Assembly (NCBI GenBank): GCA_041179125.1
Contig: JBEGTZ010000149.1
Location: forward strand, 1-11,399
Direction of reading: 5' to 3'
DNA length: 11,399 bases
Source: CAMCXE01 sp041179125
GTDB taxonomy: Bacteria; Pseudomonadota; Gammaproteobacteria; Pseudomonadales; Cellvibrionaceae
Positions 8,039-11,399 of this stretch are shown in pieces (within the stretch, counting starts at the first letter, position 1; every line of letters starts with the position of its first letter). Made by a program: the position numbers and the translations under genes. The notes under the pieces were generated by a model, which made no database searches, was not told the origin of the DNA, and saw nothing but the letters and a program-made list of their open reading frames with translations.

Positions 8039-8048
8039 CAAACCACCC
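8012..8048 (+). promoter_or_regulatory. Direct repeat AAACCACCC flanking the gltA -10 box
   Basis: Identical 9-mers AAACCACCC lie at 8012-8020 and 8040-8048, 28 bp apart. The first overlaps the -35 region and the second the predicted start site, with TATAAT between them. The spacer also holds CCGC-AAG-GCGG (8020-8030). The placement fits an operator pair, but no known regulator site is recognised. Confidence 0.35.
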
Positions 8049-8091
8049 TGCAATCAACCTGAAAACTACCCGACATTTATAGGAGTCCGTA

Positions 8092-9381
8092 ATGACAGAC
8101 AAGAAAGCTCAACTTACGGTCGATGGGCTGCCCTCCCCTATTGAGTTGCCCGTTTACTCCGGCGCCGTTGGCCCCGATGTAATCGACGTGCGCGGCTTAG
8201 TGGGCAAAGGCTACTTCACCTACGACCCAGGCTTTATGTCCACCGCTTCATGTGAATCAAAAATCACATTTATCGACGGCGACCAAGGCATACTCCTGCA
8301 TCGCGGCTACCCGATTGAAACCCTAGCCAACAAATCCGACTACCTAGAAACCTGTTATTTACTTCTCAACGGCGAACTACCCACCGCAGCCCAAGACGAC
8401 GAGTTCAAACACATCATCACCCACCACACGATGGTGAATGAATCTGTAGCTCGCTTCCTGCTCGGCTTTCACTACGACTCTCACCCGATGGCCATGCTCT
8501 GTGGCGTAGTGGGCGCGCTGTCGGCGTTTTATCACGACGCTATGGATATTTCAGACCCAGAGCACCGCCTGATTTCAGCCCATCGCCTGATCGCCAAAAT
8601 GCCCACCCTGGCAGCCATGTGCTACAAACACCGCGTCGGCCAGCCGTTTGTGTACCCCAACAACAAAATGAGTTACGCCGAAAACTTCCTGCACATGATG
8701 TTCGGCACCCCTTGTGACGAACCTTATGTAAACCCGGTATTGGCCCGCGCTATGGATCGCATCTTCTTATTACACGCCGATCACGAACAAAACGCCTCCA
8801 CCTCCACCGTGCGTTTAGCCGGTTCTTCAGGTGCTAATCCGTTCGCCTGTATCGCAGCGGGCATCGCCACCCTTTGGGGCCCGGCCCACGGCGGCGCCAA
8901 CGAGGCGGTGTTGGATATGCTGGAAGAAATTGGCGATGTCTCAAATATCGACAAATACGTCGCCAAAGCCAAAGACAAAAACGACCCGTTCCGCTTGATG
9001 GGCTTCGGGCACCGGGTGTACAAAAACTTCGACCCGCGCGCCAAAGTAATGAAACAAACCTGCGACGAAGTGTTGGCCGAACTGGGCATTGAAAACAATC
9101 CTCTGTTAGCCATTGCCAAACGCTTAGAGCAAATCGCCCTGGAAGACCCTTATTTCATCGAGAAAAAACTCTACCCCAACGTGGATTTTTACTCCGGCAT
9201 CATCATGAAAGCCATAGGTATTCCCACCGAAATGTTCACCGCAATCTTTGCCGTAGGCCGCACCGTAGGTTGGATTTCCCACTGGCACGAAATGGTGGGC
9301 GAAGGCTTAAAAATTGGCCGCCCACGCCAGCTCTACACCGGCCACCCCAGCCGCGAATATCCAGCAAAAGACAAGCGTTAA
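8092..9381 (+). CDS. gltA: Citrate synthase (type II, hexameric NADH-sensitive family)
   Basis: Condenses acetyl-CoA and oxaloacetate to citrate, the entry step of the TCA cycle, in the cytoplasm. It has 429 residues (E. coli 427). Catalytic residues are visible: His266 in WGPAHGGANEA, His307 in FGHRVYKNFDP and Asp365 in NVDFYSG, corresponding to E. coli His264, His305 and Asp362. His231 in LHADHEQNASTSTVR matches the oxaloacetate-binding His229. TPCDEPY (about 206-212) retains the Cys near the NADH site of E. coli-type enzymes, so NADH inhibition is plausible. The N-terminal beta-rich domain typical of the Gram-negative form is present. The ATG at 8092 follows AGGAG (8081-8085) with good spacing. 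It is divergent from sdhC and followed by a strong terminator, so it is probably monocistronic. Confidence 0.98.
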   Translation: MTDKKAQLTVDGLPSPIELPVYSGAVGPDVIDVRGLVGKGYFTYDPGFMSTASCESKITFIDGDQGILLHRGYPIETLANKSDYLETCYLLLNGELPTAAQDDEFKHIITHHTMVNESVARFLLGFHYDSHPMAMLCGVVGALSAFYHDAMDISDPEHRLISAHRLIAKMPTLAAMCYKHRVGQPFVYPNNKMSYAENFLHMMFGTPCDEPYVNPVLARAMDRIFLLHADHEQNASTSTVRLAGSSGANPFACIAAGIATLWGPAHGGANEAVLDMLEEIGDVSNIDKYVAKAKDKNDPFRLMGFGHRVYKNFDPRAKVMKQTCDEVLAELGIENNPLLAIAKRLEQIALEDPYFIEKKLYPNVDFYSGIIMKAIGIPTEMFTAIFAVGRTVGWISHWHEMVGEGLKIGRPRQLYTGHPSREYPAKDKR

Positions 9382-9394
9382 CATCGAAATACCC

Positions 9395-9416
9395 AAGGCC
9401 CGCAAGGGCCTTTTTT
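9395..9416 (+). terminator. Rho-independent terminator of gltA
   Basis: AAGGCCC-GCAA-GGGCCTT (9395-9412) is a perfect 7-bp stem with a GNRA-type loop, and the T run extends to 9416. It starts 13 bases after the gltA stop codon. This is a classical strong intrinsic terminator. Confidence 0.92.
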
Positions 9417-9434
9417 ATCGCCGGATATAAATGT

Positions 9435-9525
9435 AGGTTGGGCAGTAATGCCCAACACACCCAACCCCCTCACCAGCACGCAAAAAATCACAAACACCAC
9501 GCACGTTCGGCATTACTGCCAACCT
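9435..9525. repeat. REP-like inverted doublet (REPIN-like element) between gltA and glk
   Basis: The left unit at 9435-9456 contains the 8-bp stem GTTGGGCA-GTAA-TGCCCAAC (9437-9456). The right unit at 9505-9525 is its reverse complement with one deleted base and one substitution (AGGTTGG-CAGTAATGCCGAAC on the minus strand). They face each other across 48 bp. The GTAGGTTGGGC...GCCCAACA style of palindrome resembles REP sequences scattered in many proteobacterial genomes, and paired inverted REPs form REPINs moved by RAYT transposases. No transposase is present here. Confidence 0.7.
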
Positions 9526-9550
9526 TCAGCCCCCTTATCACCCTACCCGG

Positions 9551-9579
9551 TTGACCGCCCCCACAAGCTTCTCTATCGT
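9551..9579 (+). promoter_or_regulatory. Candidate sigma-70 promoter for glk
   Basis: TTGACC (9551-9556, 5 of 6) and TATCGT (9574-9579, 4 of 6) are separated by 17 bp. The start would be near 9586, about 29 nt before the glk ATG. Because gltA ends in a strong terminator, glk needs its own promoter and this is the best candidate. Confidence 0.55.
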
Positions 9580-9614
9580 GCCCAGCTTTTAGCGAAACCC
9601 TTCGAGAAACCTCT

Positions 9615-10580
9615 ATGTATCCTTCAATTGTTGCCGACATCGGCGGAACCAACGCGCGCTTTGCTCTAGTGAATGGCCGCACCAATGATCAATTCACCTT
9701 CAGCGATATTCACATCCTGCCCACCTGCGATTACCCCAGTTTTAGCGACGCCCTGCGCGCTTATATCGCCCGTCTGCCGGGTTTAAAACCTAAGGCTTTT
9801 TGTGCCGCCATCGCAGGGCCAGTGGTGGGCGACGCCGTGCAGCTCACTAACGTCAACTGGGCGTTTTCCTGTAAAGCTGTGGCGGAAGAATTTGGCCTGG
9901 CGCGTTTTATCGCCATGAATGACTTCGCCGCTGTAGCCGCCGCCGCAGGCGATATTCACCCGGAACACCTCATCAACATAAAACCAGGCCGCGCCGACCC
10001 ACACGGCAACAAAGCCGTATTCGGCCCCGGCACCGGCCTTGGGGTGGCAGGCGTAGTGAACAGCAACGGCAAATGGCTGCCCCTGCCCAGCGAAGGCGGG
10101 CACGTCAACCTCGCGCCATCTGATGCCTTTGAAGCCGACATCATCAAAGCCGCGATGGCTACTCATGGGCATGTTTCGGCGGAAGTGTTTATCTCCGGCC
10201 CCGGCCTGGTGCATTTATACCAAGCCATCGCCGTTGTTCAAGGCGTTACAGCGAACGCATTTAAACCCTCCGACATCACCCAACACGCCTTGGCGGGCAC
10301 GGATGAGCTGTGCCTGCTCACACTCAACACCTTTTGCAGTTTTATCGGCTCCTTCGCCGGCAACCTCGCCCTCACCTACGGCGCCACCGGCGGGGTTTAT
10401 ATGGCCGGTGGAATACTGCCGCGTTTTGCCGACTTCCTGCGCGATAGCCACTTTACGGAGAAATTCACCGCCAAAGGCGCGCAAAAAGGCTACGTAGCCA
10501 ACGTGCCCGCCGACCTCATCGTACACCCCGAAGTCGCCTTCGCAGGCGCGGCGGCCTGGCTGACACAGCATCTGGGTTAA
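9615..10580 (+). CDS. glk: Glucokinase (ROK-independent bacterial Glk family)
   Basis: ATP-dependent phosphorylation of free glucose to glucose-6-phosphate in the cytoplasm. It has 321 residues, the same length as E. coli Glk. Visible: the ATP phosphate-binding DIGGTNAR (8-15); TNVNWAFS (78-85), as in the E. coli family; the catalytic base Asp103 in AMNDFAA; GPGTGLGVA (137-145); the sugar-binding EGGH (160-163); GHVSAE with Glu190 followed by SGPGL; and GGVYMAGGILPRF in the C-terminal domain. The ATG at 9615 has only a weak GAGA Shine-Dalgarno, but MYPSIVADIGGTNAR aligns with the family start. It has its own candidate promoter. Glucokinase fits an organism that imports free glucose released from polysaccharides. 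Confidence 0.96.
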   Translation: MYPSIVADIGGTNARFALVNGRTNDQFTFSDIHILPTCDYPSFSDALRAYIARLPGLKPKAFCAAIAGPVVGDAVQLTNVNWAFSCKAVAEEFGLARFIAMNDFAAVAAAAGDIHPEHLINIKPGRADPHGNKAVFGPGTGLGVAGVVNSNGKWLPLPSEGGHVNLAPSDAFEADIIKAAMATHGHVSAEVFISGPGLVHLYQAIAVVQGVTANAFKPSDITQHALAGTDELCLLTLNTFCSFIGSFAGNLALTYGATGGVYMAGGILPRFADFLRDSHFTEKFTAKGAQKGYVANVPADLIVHPEVAFAGAAAWLTQHLG

Positions 10581-10594
10581 AAACTCACCCCGCA

Positions 10595-10633
10595 AGGGCG
10601 CAATTTATCGCGCCCTGAGATTCATCGCGCCCT
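10595..10633 (+). terminator. Possible glk terminator hairpin with alternative right arms
   Basis: AGGGCGC (10595-10601) can pair with GCGCCCT at 10610-10616 (8-nt loop) or with a second copy at 10627-10633, which is followed by GTTTCG. The right arm lies in a direct repeat, ATCGCGCCCTG (10607-10617 and 10624-10634). There is no real T run, so intrinsic termination would be weak. Confidence 0.35.
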
Positions 10634-10634
10634 G

Positions 10635-10682
10635 TTTCGTGGCTGGTTTCGCACCTTGTTTCGTGGCTGGTTTCGTGGTTTG
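10635..10682 (+). repeat. Four tandem 12-bp repeats downstream of glk
   Basis: The units are TTTCGTGGCTGG (10635-10646), TTTCGCACCTTG (10647-10658), TTTCGTGGCTGG (10659-10670) and TTTCGTGGTTTG (10671-10682). The first and third are identical and all begin TTTCG. The preceding 12 bases (10623-10634, CATCGCGCCCTG) match unit two at 8 of 12 positions and may be a decayed fifth copy. No open gene covers the array. Confidence 0.85.
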
Positions 10683-10706
10683 GTGAGGCACATACATGCC
10701 TCATCA
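10681..10706. other. Perfect inverted repeat without T run
   Basis: TGGTGAGGCA-CATACA-TGCCTCATCA forms a 10-bp stem (one G-T pair) with a 6-nt loop, directly after the 12-bp repeat array. Neither strand has a T tract next to it, so it does not look like an intrinsic terminator. It could be a protein-binding palindrome or an mRNA 3' end structure. Confidence 0.5.
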
Positions 10707-10798
10707 CTCCATCAACAAGGTGAAATACCTCTCGAATTCAAATAACACTGAGGAAGAAGACACAAATCTCAAAACTTTAAGATGCCCCGCACAGTACT

Positions 10799-10835
10799 TT
10801 GACGCAACTCAAAGGACAATCTAACTGCGTATAAC
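10799..10835 (+). promoter_or_regulatory. Weak promoter candidate for the cytochrome lipoprotein gene
   Basis: TTGACG (10799-10804) is a good -35 but has only poor -10 words at the right distance (TCTAAC at 10820, spacing 15). TATAAC (10830-10835) is a good -10 but has no -35 at 16-18 bp. The 160 bp between the hairpin at 10706 and the start codon show nothing better, so the promoter may be activator-dependent. Confidence 0.25.
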
Positions 10836-10868
10836 TACACCATAACAAACCAACCTTTGGAGTCTCCT

Positions 10869-11399
10869 ATGACCTTCTCCTCCCCCACTATCAAGCAGAG
10901 CTGGCCCCTGCTGGTACTTGTGGCAGCGCTATCCGGCTGCACAGGCACCACACCCAGCAGCTCTTCTTCCAGCTCAAGCTCCTCTTCAAGCTCCAGCTCT
11001 TCCTCCAGTTCCAGCTCCTCGTCATCAAGCTCTTCCAGCTCCAGCAGCTCCTCAACCGGCAGCACGGTTAACCATTGGGTCGCTAAGTGTGAAGGCTGCC
11101 ACGGGCCTAAAGGTGAAGGCGGCAAAGGTGGTCCCTCCTTGAAAACTAAACTCGCTGCATACCCCACACAGGACGAGTTAGTTGAATACATCACCAGCGA
11201 AATGCCCCCTAACGAAAAAGGCAGCTGTACTAACGAATGTGCCGTTTCCACCGCCACCTTACTGCGCAAATGGTTCCCCGCTACCACCTCATCCAGCAGC
11301 TCGTCTTCCTCAAGCAGCGGCACCACTTCAGGTGATGCGTTTGTAGAAAACCAAGGTGCGGGCTGCCCAGCCACATCAGCCCCTGCGTCAGTTAACAAC
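10869..11399 (+). CDS. Poly-serine-linked cytochrome c lipoprotein, 5' part only
   Basis: 177 codons are visible and the frame stays open at the right edge. Order: a signal peptide with lipobox LSGC, acylated Cys24 and Thr at +2 (outer-membrane sorting expected); a run of 33 serines (30-62); a small class-I-like cytochrome c domain (about 66-137) with CEGCH (Cys74, Cys77, His78), then EMPPNEKGSC giving Met112 as the likely sixth haem ligand, and a second Cys pair (Cys120, Cys124); ten more serines (141-150); and the start of another domain, AFVENQGAGCPATSAPASVNN. The ATG at 10869 follows GGAG (10859-10862) with 6-nt spacing. Poly-serine linkers are typical of secreted polysaccharide-degrading proteins of Cellvibrionaceae, and cytochromes of this kind occur there in redox proteins with carbohydrate-binding modules. 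The exact function is unknown; electron transfer at the cell surface is inferred. Confidence 0.88.
   Translation, partial: MTFSSPTIKQSWPLLVLVAALSGCTGTTPSSSSSSSSSSSSSSSSSSSSSSSSSSSSSSSSSTGSTVNHWVAKCEGCHGPKGEGGKGGPSLKTKLAAYPTQDELVEYITSEMPPNEKGSCTNECAVSTATLLRKWFPATTSSSSSSSSSSGTTSGDAFVENQGAGCPATSAPASVNN

Larger units (their letters stand above)
7247..8091. other. Long divergent intergenic region between sdhC and gltA
   Basis: This is 845 bp without a convincing gene. It holds candidate promoters for sdhC (minus, near 7627-7655) and gltA (plus, near 8010-8038). Less certain minus-strand promoter words lie nearer sdhC, for example TTGACC (7570-7565) with TTTTAA (7547-7542) at 17 bp. Other TATA-like words (TATACT at 7834, TATAAA at 7863, both plus) lack a good -35. 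A small inverted repeat, GCGG-TAATG-CCGC, lies at 7877-7889. Divergent sdh/gltA arrangement is known from other gammaproteobacteria, where global regulators act here; I cannot identify a specific regulator site with confidence. Confidence 0.85.

Noticed and set aside
9448..9669. Plus-strand open frame of 73 codons overlapping the REP-like doublet and the start of glk
   Set aside because: It lies over repeats and the glk promoter, in a different frame from glk, with no recognisable protein content.
10835..11398. Minus-strand open frame of 187 codons rich in Glu and Leu, opposite the cytochrome gene
   Set aside because: The acidic repeats are the antisense reading of serine codons (AGC/TCC), so the frame is a by-product of the poly-serine tract. 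The plus-strand frame has a lipobox, CxxCH and a good Shine-Dalgarno.

Overview
The window looks like a chromosomal segment of a gammaproteobacterium of the Cellvibrionaceae type (Cellvibrio, Saccharophagus, Teredinibacter and relatives). Two things suggest this. The TCA-cycle proteins are very close in sequence to gammaproteobacterial (pseudomonad and enterobacterial) homologues. The last gene encodes an exported lipoprotein with long poly-serine linkers, a hallmark of polysaccharide-degrading Cellvibrionaceae. The assignment rests on remembered family sequences, not on a database search.

Layout. Positions 1-7246 on the minus strand hold, in transcription order, sdhC, sdhD, sdhA, sdhB (succinate dehydrogenase), then sucA and the start of sucB (E1 and E2 of 2-oxoglutarate dehydrogenase). 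sucB runs off the left edge. sdhC and sdhD overlap by 7 bp and the other sdh genes are tightly packed. A 130-bp gap with a terminator-like hairpin separates sdhB from sucA. Positions 7247-8091 are a long (845 bp) divergent intergenic region with candidate promoters facing both ways. On the plus strand follow gltA (citrate synthase), a strong intrinsic terminator, a REP-like inverted repeat pair, and glk (glucokinase). Next comes a repeat-rich 288-bp gap, then the 5' part of a gene for a poly-serine-linked c-type cytochrome lipoprotein that is cut by the right edge.

How the genes work together. GltA makes citrate from acetyl-CoA and oxaloacetate. SucAB, with an E3 not in the window, converts 2-oxoglutarate to succinyl-CoA. 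SdhCDAB oxidises succinate and reduces ubiquinone. Glk phosphorylates glucose, which fits a sugar-consuming heterotroph. The terminal gene is different in kind: an outer-membrane-anchored redox module, probably the front end of a larger multidomain protein acting on extracellular polysaccharide.

The core metabolic genes look intact and ordinary. The points worth a second look are a perfect-register 20-bp tandem duplication of the sdhB ribosome-binding site and start codon, which creates an 8-codon upstream reading frame; the REP-like doublet between gltA and glk; a 12-bp tandem repeat after glk; a direct repeat flanking the gltA -10 box; and the cytochrome/poly-serine protein with its unidentified C-terminal domain. 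I found no CRISPR array, insertion sequence, tRNA or rRNA.
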